DNA from: Pseudomonas cedrina subsp. cedrina
GTDB lineage: Bacteria; Pseudomonadota; Gammaproteobacteria; Pseudomonadales; Pseudomonadaceae
Length of the DNA: 64,000 nt
Assembly (NCBI RefSeq): GCF_001983175.1
Contig: NZ_MNPW01000012.1
Coordinates: 124,001 to 188,000, forward strand
Direction: 5' to 3'
Shown: positions 51,892 to 60,399 of the stretch, piece by piece
Layout of the letters: the number at the start of each line of letters is the position of its first letter
How positions within the stretch are numbered: position 1 is the first letter of the stretch
The notes under the pieces: generated by a model
The model's database searches: none
What the model was told of the DNA's origin: nothing
Seen by the model: only the letters and a program-made list of their open reading frames with translations
Position numbers and translations under genes: made by a program

Positions 51892-52705
51892 CGGGATACT
51901 CCGTGCGGTTGAGGACCTGGCAGTAGGAGCTGACCGGAAAGTTCGACAGCGCATCGAAGGACGCACCGGCATAACCGAAGATCTTGCCGTCGCTGCGGTG
52001 CTGTTGCAGGTCGATCAGCACCAAGCCGAGGGTCGGGATGATTTTTTCGCGCCAGACGAACAGGTACAGCTGGTCGGCAATCTTGTAGTAGTGGCAGCGA
52101 TCGGTGTCGCACAGGCCCTGTTCGACACCCTTGAGGCACTGCCAGGAATAGAACTGATCGTTCAGGTAGATGTGCTCGTAGACTTCGCTGGGGCTGTAGC
52201 GATACAGGTTGCGCAACCCGGTCAGTTCCTGGGTCGGCGCGTGGGGGCAATGGCCGGCCTGCCAGGGTTGATTCAGGCTGCCATGCAGGAACTGCACTTC
52301 AACCGAGGTCAGCGCCTTGCCGGCCAGGGCGCGGCTATAAAGGCCTTGTTCGGTATGTTCGCGGCTCGGCATGCTGCCGATCACGGCGGTGAACGACGAC
52401 GTGGCGGTATCCAGCACCAGGCTGATCGACCAGGCTTGCCCGGCTTCGTGCTTGATGAAGTCGACCAGGTACAGGCCCGGACGCACCGACGTGGCGCGGT
52501 ACGCAGCCGAACCACTCGAGTGACCGTCGGCGGCGTTCCAGTGCAGCGTGGCGGCGTCGAAACGGTGTTCGATCTGCCAGCCGTTGGCGAAGTACAGCGT
52601 GAAGGTCTTGCCGTTGAGGTCGGCCAGGTTGGGCAGGATGAACGCTTCAGGCGCGAAACCGTCGGCGAGGGCGCCAACGGTGATCCAGTCGGATGGGGTG
52701 GTCAT
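51884..52705 (-). CDS. moaF: MoaF-like protein
   Basis: The protein (273 residues from ATG 52705) resembles MoaF, named from the monoamine-regulated operon of Klebsiella. The N-terminal lipocalin-like part (LNGKTFTLYFANGWQIEHRF) is followed by a similar C-terminal part (YEHIYLNDQFYSWQCL, CHYYKIADQLYLFVWREKIIPTLGLVLID). It is soluble. Its biochemical role is not known to me; repeated association with monoamine oxidation supports the amine theme of this operon. Eight bases overlap the next SDR. Confidence 0.72.
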   Translation of the reverse strand: MTTPSDWITVGALADGFAPEAFILPNLADLNGKTFTLYFANGWQIEHRFDAATLHWNAADGHSSGSAAYRATSVRPGLYLVDFIKHEAGQAWSISLVLDTATSSFTAVIGSMPSREHTEQGLYSRALAGKALTSVEVQFLHGSLNQPWQAGHCPHAPTQELTGLRNLYRYSPSEVYEHIYLNDQFYSWQCLKGVEQGLCDTDRCHYYKIADQLYLFVWREKIIPTLGLVLIDLQQHRSDGKIFGYAGASFDALSNFPVSSYCQVLNRTEYPDA

Positions 52706-52789
52706 TGCAGGGCTCCAAGGGTTGAGTTGACAACCCGGAGCATGCGGCGGGGAAGGGCGCGCGCCTATCAACCGAATGGTTGAGCCCGC

Positions 52790-53449
52790 TTAAAGAAACA
52801 GCGCGGCCACCAGCTCGGTACGGCTGCTGACGCCTGCCTTGCGGAACAGGTGAATCAGGTGGGTTTTGACCGTAGGCAGGCCGACGTCCAGCTCCAGGGC
52901 CAGTTGTTTGTTGCTCGCGCCTTGGCGCAGCAACCAGGCGATCTGGCGCTCCCTGGGGGTAAGCCCGGCCAACGCGTCGTCAGCGGGCTGCATATTGGCC
53001 ACGGCCATTTGCAGCAACGCCTGCAAGGCATTCAGTTGCGCCAATTGGTCGGGGGTGAACACCCCTTGTCCAGCGGTGCGCAGTAACGAGATGGCAGCCT
53101 GGGGCTGGTCGGCGCGATGGGCGACGATCTCCACCACATCGACCACCCCGTAGCGCGCCAGAAAGTCGCGATAGCGGCGGCTGTCACGCAGCGGCTGCCT
53201 GGCCATGGCCAACCCCAACGGCACTACGGCCAGCCCGGTGGACAGGCAATTGCGCGGCTGCAAGGGATCGAATTGGCGGTAGTTGTCCAGATAGTCGCGG
53301 TGCATCTCGCCGCTCATGCCCTGCAGCCTGAAATCACGGGCTTGCAGCTGGCGGTCAACACAATAGAACGCCGCCAGGCTGGCGGGTACGAGACGGGTGA
53401 AAGCCTGCAGGCAATGGCCGGCGACTTCCTGAGCGGGGATGGCGTGCAT
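52790..53449 (-). CDS. LuxR-family regulator
   Basis: The 219-residue protein has an N-terminal sensor-like domain (about 1-150) and a C-terminal LuxR helix-turn-helix (LTPRERQIAWLLRQGASNKQLALELDVGLPTVKTHLIHLF in two motifs, about 155-215). There is no response-regulator receiver domain. It lies inside the reverse amine operon, after a terminator that follows the cupin gene. It likely controls the MoaF-SDR-SDR genes below it, which begin 84 bp further on. Confidence 0.75.
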   Translation of the reverse strand: MHAIPAQEVAGHCLQAFTRLVPASLAAFYCVDRQLQARDFRLQGMSGEMHRDYLDNYRQFDPLQPRNCLSTGLAVVPLGLAMARQPLRDSRRYRDFLARYGVVDVVEIVAHRADQPQAAISLLRTAGQGVFTPDQLAQLNALQALLQMAVANMQPADDALAGLTPRERQIAWLLRQGASNKQLALELDVGLPTVKTHLIHLFRKAGVSSRTELVAALFL

Positions 53450-53469
53450 GGTCGGTTACCTGCGCCGGG

Positions 53470-53498
53470 AAAAAACGCTGCCGGCCCAAACCGGCAGC
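53470..53498 (-). terminator. Rho-independent terminator after the cupin gene
   Basis: On the reverse strand GCTGCCGG, a six-base loop and CCGGCAGC are followed by GTTTTTT. It lies nine bases after the cupin stop and 20 bases before the LuxR gene, so the oxidase-cupin pair forms its own transcript. Confidence 0.8.
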
Positions 53499-53507
53499 CA
53501 GGAGCGA

Positions 53508-53873
53508 TCAGACTACCGCAAAATAGTGCTTCACGAAGCTGTCGCTGACCACCTCCCACAGCACCGGCGTGCCTTTGGTCACGAACCAGCTATCGCCCGC
53601 CTTGTAGCGGGTGCTCTGGCCGTTGCTTTCGTCGGTCAGGATCACTTCGCCGGTGACCACGGTGGCCTGTTCGGCGAACGGGTAGACCATGCGGAATTTG
53701 CCTTGGGTGGTGCCGAAATAGGCGCTGCTGACCGCGTCGGTGGGGGCGCCATAAGTCATCTTGCCGAAGGCCTTGACCTCGCCTTCGAGGATCTCGGAGC
53801 CGAGGTCGGCAACGGTGCCCCAGGCGTCGAGGTCCGACAGTTGGATATCTTTGTTGAGCGTTGTGACGGGCAT
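53508..53873 (-). CDS. Cupin-domain protein (DUF861 type)
   Basis: The protein (121 residues from ATG 53873) is a single small cupin: KFRMVYPFAEQATVVTGEVILTDE, then YKAGDSWFVTKGTPVLWEVVSDSFVKHYF. GGAGC precedes the ATG. Such cupins commonly lie next to PuuB/DAO-type flavin oxidases, as here (31 bp after the oxidase). The classical metal histidines are mostly missing, so it may bind a ligand and not catalyse. The terminator follows. Confidence 0.75.
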   Translation of the reverse strand: MPVTTLNKDIQLSDLDAWGTVADLGSEILEGEVKAFGKMTYGAPTDAVSSAYFGTTQGKFRMVYPFAEQATVVTGEVILTDESNGQSTRYKAGDSWFVTKGTPVLWEVVSDSFVKHYFAVV

Positions 53874-53904
53874 GGCGGTGCTCCTGTGATGGATAGAATG
53901 GGAA

Positions 53905-55203
53905 TCAACGGCGACCGTTGAAGTAGCCTGACAGTTGGTGGAGGCTTTTGCCGGCGGTGAGCAGTAGTGGACGGATATGGTCCTTGCCGAGAATCTGCGC
54001 ATGCTTGACCGCGCTGATCAGGTCGTAGCGCGAAGAACCTTCGCTCATGCCCTCGGCCAGGACCTTGCAGATGATGTGGCTGGGCGTCACCCCAAAACCG
54101 GCGTAACCCTGTACATAAAAGGCGTTGGGGCGGCCACTGAGCGTGCCGATCTGCGGAAACAGGTTGGCGCCGGTCGCCATCGGCCCGCCCCAGGCCAGGT
54201 CGATCTTCACGTCCTTGAGGTACGGGAAAATCTTCAGCATCAAGTGACGGTTCCAGGCCTTGAGGTCCTGCGGGATGTGCTCGACAAACGGCGTGGCGGC
54301 CCCGAACAGCAAGCGGTTTTCGTTGGTGACGCGGTAGTAATCGATCACCGGGCGGATATCGCTGTAGGCGCCGCGTATGGGGCTGATGCGGTTGATCGTT
54401 TCGTCCGACAGCGGTTCGGTCATCAGCTGGAAGGCGTAGGTGTTGACGGTGGTCTTGTGCAACTCGGGTTCAAGCTTGTTGAGGAAGCTGTCGCAGGCCC
54501 ATAGCAATTTGGTTGCCTTGACCGAGCCTCGACCGGTGCGCACAGTGATGCGCTCGCCATAGCTCACCTCCAGCGCCGGGCTGTGTTCATAGATACGCAC
54601 ACCGTGGCCGGCCAGTGCCTTGGCTTCGCCCAGCAGCAGGTTCAACGAGTGCACGTGCCCGCCGCCCATGTGTAGCAACGCGCTGGTGTAGGCGTTGGAG
54701 CCGATGATCTGCTTGACCTCGGAGCCTGCCATGAAGCGGATCTCGTCCTTGGTATTGATCGACTTGAAGTCTTTCTCCCAGGCGCGCAGGGTTTTTTCCT
54801 GGCGGGCGTTGAAGCCCATGTAGCCGTAGCCGTGGCAGAAGTCGGCGTCGATCGAGTATTTGGCGATGCGGTCCTTGATGATACCGGCGCCCAGCTCGCT
54901 GATTTCAAAGATCTGGCGCAGGCCTTCGTCGCCGACTTGTTTTTTGATCTTTTCCAGGTCATGGCCGATACCCGCCATAATCTGCCCGCCGTTGCGGCCG
55001 GTACCGCCAAAGCCCAGGTAACGCGCTTCGAGTACCACGATGTTGGTGATGCCTTTTTCAGCGAGTTCCAGCGCGGTATTGATACCGGAGAAACCGCCGC
55101 CAATCACCACCACGTCGGCTTCCACGTCGTGTTCGAGCGTCGGGAAACTGAGGTTGTATTTCTTGGTTGCCGAATAGTAGGTAGGCGTTTCGATAGTGAT
55201 CAT
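53905..55203 (-). CDS. FAD-dependent amine oxidoreductase (DAO/PuuB-like)
   Basis: The protein (432 residues from ATG 55203) is a DAO-family flavoenzyme. The dinucleotide site VVVIGGGFSG is at residues 31-40, with the acidic residue Glu59 and the PuuB-type TGRNGGQ segment at 68-74. The C-terminal FAD part contains VQGYAGFGVTPSH. PuuB oxidises gamma-glutamylputrescine; here the aromatic setting suggests tyramine, octopamine or another aralkyl amine. It is the first gene of the reverse operon and divergent from hpaR. Confidence 0.8.
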   Translation of the reverse strand: MITIETPTYYSATKKYNLSFPTLEHDVEADVVVIGGGFSGINTALELAEKGITNIVVLEARYLGFGGTGRNGGQIMAGIGHDLEKIKKQVGDEGLRQIFEISELGAGIIKDRIAKYSIDADFCHGYGYMGFNARQEKTLRAWEKDFKSINTKDEIRFMAGSEVKQIIGSNAYTSALLHMGGGHVHSLNLLLGEAKALAGHGVRIYEHSPALEVSYGERITVRTGRGSVKATKLLWACDSFLNKLEPELHKTTVNTYAFQLMTEPLSDETINRISPIRGAYSDIRPVIDYYRVTNENRLLFGAATPFVEHIPQDLKAWNRHLMLKIFPYLKDVKIDLAWGGPMATGANLFPQIGTLSGRPNAFYVQGYAGFGVTPSHIICKVLAEGMSEGSSRYDLISAVKHAQILGKDHIRPLLLTAGKSLHQLSGYFNGRR

Positions 55204-55407
55204 GGCGCAGCCTGGAAAAGTGAAGGAGAACTCACTGCAGAGCCGGGTTGAGGCTCTGTGCCTGTTGGGTGCTATTAAGTGCCTTCCGAGCGGTAGGTGT
55301 CTTGGTTCTGCGTGCCGCGGCTTTTGACCGTGGCTGCCACTATCAGCCATCAAGCCTGCCTGGATGTAAAGCGGCACACGGCGATCAGTTGCCAATGCTA
55401 GAATGTT

Positions 55408-55421
55408 GTTAATCTGTTAAC
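55408..55421. promoter_or_regulatory. HpaR operator candidate before hpaR (GTTAA-N4-TTAAC)
   Basis: GTTAATCTGTTAAC lies 20 bp before the hpaR start and differs by one base from the site before hpaG1. It fits autorepression by HpaR, and could also influence the divergent oxidase operon 205 bp away. Confidence 0.75.
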
Positions 55422-55441
55422 TAATTGCGACGCCACTGCCC

Positions 55442-55864
55442 ATGTCCAAGCCGCGCCAATCCTTGACCCTCACGTTGCTCCAGGCGCGTGAAGCCGCCAT
55501 GGCTTTTTTTCGTCCTTCGCTCAATCAACACGGGCTGACCGAGCAGCAATGGCGAGTCATTCGGATCCTGAGCCAGCACGAAGAGTTGGAGATCAACCGC
55601 CTGGCGGAGCTGGCGTGCATCCTCAAGCCGAGCATGACCGGCGTGCTGGCGCGTATGGAGGCGGCGGGCATGGTTGAGCGGCGCAAGGCGCAACAGGATC
55701 AACGGCGCGTACTGGTGCGGCTGGCCGGGAAGGGGCAAGCCTGCTTCGACTCGATGAGTCAGAGCATGGAAGCCAATTACCAGCGCTTGCAGGCGGGGTT
55801 TGGCGAGGAGAAGTTGCAGACGTTGCTGACCTTGCTCAACGAGCTTAAAACCCTCAAGCGCTGA
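55442..55864 (+). CDS. hpaR: MarR-family repressor HpaR of the homoprotocatechuate operon
   Basis: The 140-residue MarR protein (SLTLTLLQAREAAMAFFRPSLNQHGLTEQQWRVIRIL, then AELACILKPSMTGVLARMEAAGMVERRKAQQDQRRVLVRLAGKG, given here as two segments) matches HpaR in size and sequence character. HpaR represses the meta-cleavage genes until 4-hydroxyphenylacetate or its product binds. The gene is separated from hpaI by 200 bp holding a REPIN. Its palindromic site recurs before hpaG1. Confidence 0.9.
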   Translation: MSKPRQSLTLTLLQAREAAMAFFRPSLNQHGLTEQQWRVIRILSQHEELEINRLAELACILKPSMTGVLARMEAAGMVERRKAQQDQRRVLVRLAGKGQACFDSMSQSMEANYQRLQAGFGEEKLQTLLTLLNELKTLKR

Positions 55865-55891
55865 AGCGGGGGGACCGGATCAGACAAGCCT

Positions 55892-56023
55892 GTGGCGAGC
55901 GGGCTTGCCCCGCGTTGGGCTGCGCAGCAGACCCAAGACCTGACACCCTCAACTACCTGACACACCGCAGTGGCTTTACTGGGGCCGCTACGCGTCCCAA
56001 CGCGGGGCAAGCCCGCTCGCCAC
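55892..56023. repeat. REPIN-like inverted pair
   Basis: Two 28-bp arms (55892-55919 and 55996-56023) are exact reverse complements, GTGGCGAGCGGGCTTGCC... and its complement. It fills the gap between convergent hpaR and hpaI and could act as a bidirectional transcription barrier. Confidence 0.8.
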
Positions 56024-56065
56024 CGGGGGCCTCCCTCTCTACAGGTCACTTTTCGTTCGCACTAC

Positions 56066-56869
56066 CTAATAGATAGCACCGGCCGCGCTTGCAGGCGCCA
56101 GTGACCCCTTGAACGCCGCCGCCAGGCTTTGCAGCCCGCGCATCAGCACCGTGGTGTCTACGCCTACCGCGACAAACGCGGCGCCCAGCTCGATGTAACG
56201 CCGCGCCAATACCGGGTCGGCGCTGAGAATGCCGGCGGCCTTGCCCGCTTTGCGGATGCGGGCGATGGCGTCTTCGATCGCCGCCTGCACCTCAGGGTGC
56301 CCCGGGTTGCCGCGAAAGCCCATCGAGGCGCTCAGGTCCGCCGGCCCGATGAACACACCGTCGACGCCGTCCACGGCCGCAATGGCGTCCAGGTTGGCCA
56401 GGCCCTCGCGGTTTTCGATCTGCACCAGCAAGCACATTTGCTCATCGGCGCGGTCGAGGTAGCCGGGGATACTGTTCCAGCGTGAAGCGCGGGCCAACGC
56501 ACTGCCGACGCCGCGCACGCCGTTGGGTGGGTAGTGGATGGCCCTCACCAGTTCCTGCGCCTGCACTGCGCTTTCGACCATGGGCACCAACAGCGTCTGC
56601 GCGCCGATATCGAGCACTTGCTTGATCAGCGCGGTGTCGCCGATGACCGGGCGAATCACCGGGTGGCTGGGGTAGGGCGCCACGGCCTGGAGCTGGCCGA
56701 GCATGCCGCGCAGATCGTTGGGCGCATGTTCGCCGTCGATCAGCAACCAATCGAAGCCGGCATTGGCGGCCAGTTCCGCGCAGTAGGCATCGGCCAGCCC
56801 CAGCCACAGGCCGATCTGGGCTTCACCGCTGCGCAGGCGCTGTTTGAAGATGTTGACAGGCATATCCAT
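56066..56869 (-). CDS. hpaI: 4-hydroxy-2-oxoheptanedioate aldolase HpaI
   Basis: The 267-residue class II aldolase has the family segments MDMPVNIFKQRL, DWLLIDGEHAPND, MVESAVQAQELV and GVDGVFIGPADLSASMG, which carry the metal and substrate ligands. It splits 4-hydroxy-2-oxoheptane-1,7-dioate into pyruvate and succinate semialdehyde, the last step of the homoprotocatechuate pathway. It is the last gene of the reverse hpa operon. Confidence 0.94.
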   Translation of the reverse strand: MDMPVNIFKQRLRSGEAQIGLWLGLADAYCAELAANAGFDWLLIDGEHAPNDLRGMLGQLQAVAPYPSHPVIRPVIGDTALIKQVLDIGAQTLLVPMVESAVQAQELVRAIHYPPNGVRGVGSALARASRWNSIPGYLDRADEQMCLLVQIENREGLANLDAIAAVDGVDGVFIGPADLSASMGFRGNPGHPEVQAAIEDAIARIRKAGKAAGILSADPVLARRYIELGAAFVAVGVDTTVLMRGLQSLAAAFKGSLAPASAAGAIY

Positions 56870-56884
56870 CGAGACGTACTCCGC

Positions 56885-57688
56885 TTAAACAAAACGACAG
56901 GCAATCGACCCGAGCATGTCGTAGTCGACATGGAAGGTATCGCCAGGGTTGGCCGCCACGGGGCGGGTAAAGGAGCCGCCCAGGATGATCTGCCCCGGTT
57001 GCAGGGTGACGTCATAGGCGGCCAGCTTATTGGCGAGCCAGGCCACGCCCTTGGCCGGGTGGTTGAGCACGGCGGCCGACACGCCGGATTCTTCGATCAC
57101 ACCGTTGCGGTACAGCACCGCCGGCACCTTGCGCAGGTCGATCTCGGTAGGGCGCACGGCGCGACCGCCCATCACCACGCCGGCGTTGGCCGCGTTGTCG
57201 GAAATGGTATCGAACACCTTGCGGGTCGCCTTGGTGTGCGGATCGACCTGCTGGATGCGCGCGTCGATGATCTCCAGCGCAGGGATTACCCATTCGGTGG
57301 CGTCCAGCACATCGAACACGGTCACGTTCGGGCCTTTCAAGGGTTTGCCCAGGATGAACGCCAACTCGACTTCAACGCGCGGCACGATAAAGCGCTCGAA
57401 AGGAATATCCGTGCCCTCATCGAAGAACATGTCATCGAGCAGCGCGCCGTAATCCGGCTCGGTGATATTGGAGGACACCTGCATGGCGCGGGAGGTCAGG
57501 CCGATCTTGTGGCCGACCAGTTTGCGTCCGTCCTTGATTTTGCGGGCTACCCACGCGCGCTGGATGGCGTAGGCGTCATCGAGGGTGATTGCCGGATGCT
57601 CCAGGGAAAACTGGCGTACCTGCTCCCGTGAGCGTTCCGCCTGGTCGAGGCGTGCGGCGGCTTGTTGGATAAGCTGTTGATCAAGCAT
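56885..57688 (-). CDS. hpaH: 2-oxo-hept-4-ene-1,7-dioate hydratase HpaH
   Basis: The 267-residue protein belongs to the hydratase/decarboxylase (MhpD-like) family, with KIGLTSRAMQVSSNITEPDYGALLDDMFF in two conserved parts, PRVEVELAFILGKPL and IDARIQQVDPHTKATRKVFDTISDNAAN-type motifs. It adds water to the ring-cleavage product chain to give the HpaI substrate. It lies between hpaX and hpaI with 12 and 15 bp gaps. Confidence 0.93.
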   Translation of the reverse strand: MLDQQLIQQAAARLDQAERSREQVRQFSLEHPAITLDDAYAIQRAWVARKIKDGRKLVGHKIGLTSRAMQVSSNITEPDYGALLDDMFFDEGTDIPFERFIVPRVEVELAFILGKPLKGPNVTVFDVLDATEWVIPALEIIDARIQQVDPHTKATRKVFDTISDNAANAGVVMGGRAVRPTEIDLRKVPAVLYRNGVIEESGVSAAVLNHPAKGVAWLANKLAAYDVTLQPGQIILGGSFTRPVAANPGDTFHVDYDMLGSIACRFV

Positions 57689-57700
57689 GGCAAGGGTCTC

Positions 57701-59005
57701 TTAGTGAGGGTTGACGACAGTTGCCTGGGTGCGCAGCACCAGCAAGCCGCCGAGTGCAATCAGCACTGCCAGGGCGTAGAGGGCCAGGCTGGCGCTGTGG
57801 GTGGTGTCGCGCATCCAGCCTATGAGGTAGGGCGCGAAGAACGACGCAATGCTGCCGAAGGAACTGATCAAGGCAATGCCAGCGGCCTGGGTGTGGTTGG
57901 ACAGAAACGCCGGGGGCAACTGCCAGAACATCGGCAACGCGGCGCTGGCGCCCATGCCGGCGATGATCAGGCCGCCGAGCACCAGGGCCGGGTTGGCAGG
58001 GGCGAGCCCGGCGATGGCGATGCCGCCGGCGGACATCAGCAACGGCACGCACAGGTGCCAGCGGCGTTCGCGGTGCCGATCGGACGAACGCCCGCAGCCG
58101 ATCATGAAAAAGCATCCGGCCAGGTACGGCACCGCACTGAGCAGGCCGACCTTGCCGTCGCTGCCGACCCCGGCGCCATGGATCAGCGTCGGCATCCAGA
58201 ACGCCAGGGTGTTGACCGCCAGCATCACCGCGAAATACACCGCCACCAGCAGCCACACCTGTCGGTTGCGAAGAATGACGGAGAACGAGGTGATGGATTT
58301 GCGCTGTTCTTCGCTGTGCAGTTGCTCGCGCAGGTGTTGTTTTTGCACAGGTGTCAGCCAGCTGACACTCTCGAAGCTGTCCGGCAGGCACTTGAGCACC
58401 ACCAGCCCGAGCAGAATGACCGGCGCGCCCTCGATCACGAACATCCACTGCCAGCCGCGCAGGCCGCCCAGGTCATGAAAGTGCTCCAGGATGCCGCCCG
58501 AGAGCGGCCCGCCGATCACCCCGGCCATGGGCACCGCAATCGCAAACAAGGCGGTGATTTGCGCACGCCGACCGGCCGGGTACCAACGATTCAGGAACAC
58601 CAGGATGCCCGGGAAAAAACCCGCTTCGGCGACCCCGAGCAAAAAGCGCAGCACATAGAAGCCCGTCGCGCTGTCGACCAGGAACATGCAGGTCGACAGC
58701 GCGCCCCACACCACCATCAGCGTGGCGATCCAGCGCCTGGGGCCGACGCGCTCAAGGGCCATGTTGCTGGGCACGCCGAACAGTGCGTAGGCGACGAAGA
58801 ACAGGCCGGCACCGAAGCCATAGACGGTGTCGCTGAAGTTGAGGTCGGCGCTCATCTGCATCTTGGCGAAGCCGATGTTGATGCGATCGAGATGGGCGAA
58901 CAGGTAACAGATCAGTAACAGCGGCATCAGCCGCCAGGTGATGGCGCTGTGGGTGCGGTCGCGGGCGACGGCAGTGCAAGTGTCGGCGGTATTGGCTGTG
59001 CTCAT
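57701..59005 (-). CDS. hpaX: 4-hydroxyphenylacetate permease HpaX (MFS)
   Basis: The 434-residue MFS protein is of the anion:cation symporter group: LLICYLFAHLDRINIGFAKMQM in helix 1, GVPSNMALERVGPRRWI and GVAEAGFFPGILVFLNRWYP. HpaX imports 4-hydroxyphenylacetate. Its ribosome site is weak (AAAAAG), which may keep membrane protein levels low in the operon. Confidence 0.88.
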   Translation of the reverse strand: MSTANTADTCTAVARDRTHSAITWRLMPLLLICYLFAHLDRINIGFAKMQMSADLNFSDTVYGFGAGLFFVAYALFGVPSNMALERVGPRRWIATLMVVWGALSTCMFLVDSATGFYVLRFLLGVAEAGFFPGILVFLNRWYPAGRRAQITALFAIAVPMAGVIGGPLSGGILEHFHDLGGLRGWQWMFVIEGAPVILLGLVVLKCLPDSFESVSWLTPVQKQHLREQLHSEEQRKSITSFSVILRNRQVWLLVAVYFAVMLAVNTLAFWMPTLIHGAGVGSDGKVGLLSAVPYLAGCFFMIGCGRSSDRHRERRWHLCVPLLMSAGGIAIAGLAPANPALVLGGLIIAGMGASAALPMFWQLPPAFLSNHTQAAGIALISSFGSIASFFAPYLIGWMRDTTHSASLALYALAVLIALGGLLVLRTQATVVNPH

Positions 59006-59056
59006 GGTTTTATACTTTTTGTTTGAGAGGCCGATGGAACGAACGGGCAGGGCGGG

Positions 59057-59449
59057 TTAGTTCACCTGTGCCTTGAGGAAGGCATGCACATTGTTCTGCT
59101 TGAAATTGAGGTGTTCGTGCAGTTCGATCATTTCAAACGACAAGGCCAGCAGGCGTTGGGCTTGCAGCTCGGCAAAGTGCGCGGTGATCACCTCGAAGAG
59201 TTTTTCGGCGACTGCCTGCCGTGTCGCCAGGTCGCGGCCATGGCCGACCTTGAGGGTCATGTGCACGAAGGCGTAGTCATGCTTGCCGTCGGCCATGCGC
59301 CAGGTGTCCAGGCGCACACCGCGGCTGCGGATACCGCCCAGAGGGAACACGCCGCTGTCGCTCAGGGTGGCGTGGACTTTTTCAAACAGGCCGGGCAGGT
59401 CGGCCTGCTGTTCGATATTGTCGGTGTACTCAGCGATAAAGTGGGGCAT
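59057..59449 (-). CDS. hpaF: 5-carboxymethyl-2-hydroxymuconate isomerase HpaF
   Basis: The 130-residue protein starts MPHFIAEY, so the catalytic N-terminal proline is exposed after Met removal, as in tautomerase-fold CHMI enzymes. It isomerises the dehydrogenated ring-cleavage product. AAGGAG precedes the ATG. It follows hpaD by 45 bp. Confidence 0.92.
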   Translation of the reverse strand: MPHFIAEYTDNIEQQADLPGLFEKVHATLSDSGVFPLGGIRSRGVRLDTWRMADGKHDYAFVHMTLKVGHGRDLATRQAVAEKLFEVITAHFAELQAQRLLALSFEMIELHEHLNFKQNNVHAFLKAQVN

Positions 59450-59494
59450 GAACGGCTCCTTCAGGCCGCGCGGGAAAGCCGTGCGGCCATGTGG

Positions 59495-60352
59495 TCAAAC
59501 AGGGAATATGGCGTTGATCTGCCCGGTACCCGAGCTGCCGAAGGGTTCGGTGATGATCTCGGCCGGCTTGCTGTAATCCGGCCCGCCGAGCAAACCCAGG
59601 AGCATGGCGGTGTCGTGCATCTTGCCTTCACCAAAGCAATGCTCGGCGTAGTCGGGGAGCATGGCGCAGAACTCTTTCCAGCGGCCCTGGCGCCACAGTT
59701 CCACCACGTGCAGGTCGACCTGTTTGTCGAACTCGCGCGTCCAGTTATGGATATTGGCTTCGGCATTGCGATCATCCGAGAAGCGGTGCGACAACGACCC
59801 CGAGGCCAGCACCACGACTTTGCGGTCGCTTTTTTCGATGGCCCGGCGGACGGCGGCGCCGAAGGTGAAGCTGTCTTGCAGGCGATGCCAGGCGCACCAG
59901 GCGGCAATCGACACCACGTTGAGTTTCTGATCCTCCGGTACGCCCATGTGCATGTAGCGCATCGGCACCAGGGTGCCGTATTCCAGTTCCAGGCTAGGGA
60001 TGTTATGGGCCAGGGTGCGCACATCGGCGGCGTTGGCCTCGGCCGCAATCAGCTCGCCCAGCTCAGGGCAGCCGGGGTACTCGTACGCCATGTTCTTGAT
60101 GAAATGCGGCAGCTCGTTGCTGGTATAGATGCCCTTGAAGTGCTCGCCGCTGTTGACGTGATAGGCGCTGTTGACCAGCCAGTGCACGTCGAACACCACG
60201 GCGGTGTCGGCGCCCAGTTCGCGCGCGCGCCGGCCGATTTCCTTGTGGCCGGCAATCGCCGCCTCACGGCAGCCATGGTGTTTGCCGGGCAGCTCCGACA
60301 AATACATCGAGGGAACGTGGCAGATTTTCGCGGCCATGACGACTTCGCCCAT
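59495..60352 (-). CDS. hpaD: Homoprotocatechuate 2,3-dioxygenase HpaD
   Basis: The 285-residue protein is a LigB-type extradiol dioxygenase beginning MGEVVMAAKICHVPSMYLSELPG, close to E. coli HpaD (283 residues). It opens the homoprotocatechuate ring to 5-carboxymethyl-2-hydroxymuconate semialdehyde using Fe(II) and oxygen. Candidate metal-site segments include HVPSMY, FDVHWLVNS and LASGSLSHRFSDD. Confidence 0.94.
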   Translation of the reverse strand: MGEVVMAAKICHVPSMYLSELPGKHHGCREAAIAGHKEIGRRARELGADTAVVFDVHWLVNSAYHVNSGEHFKGIYTSNELPHFIKNMAYEYPGCPELGELIAAEANAADVRTLAHNIPSLELEYGTLVPMRYMHMGVPEDQKLNVVSIAAWCAWHRLQDSFTFGAAVRRAIEKSDRKVVVLASGSLSHRFSDDRNAEANIHNWTREFDKQVDLHVVELWRQGRWKEFCAMLPDYAEHCFGEGKMHDTAMLLGLLGGPDYSKPAEIITEPFGSSGTGQINAIFPV

Positions 60353-60399
60353 GATGATTCTCCTGAAATTGTTGTTGTCTTAGGGAATTTTGGTGTTGC

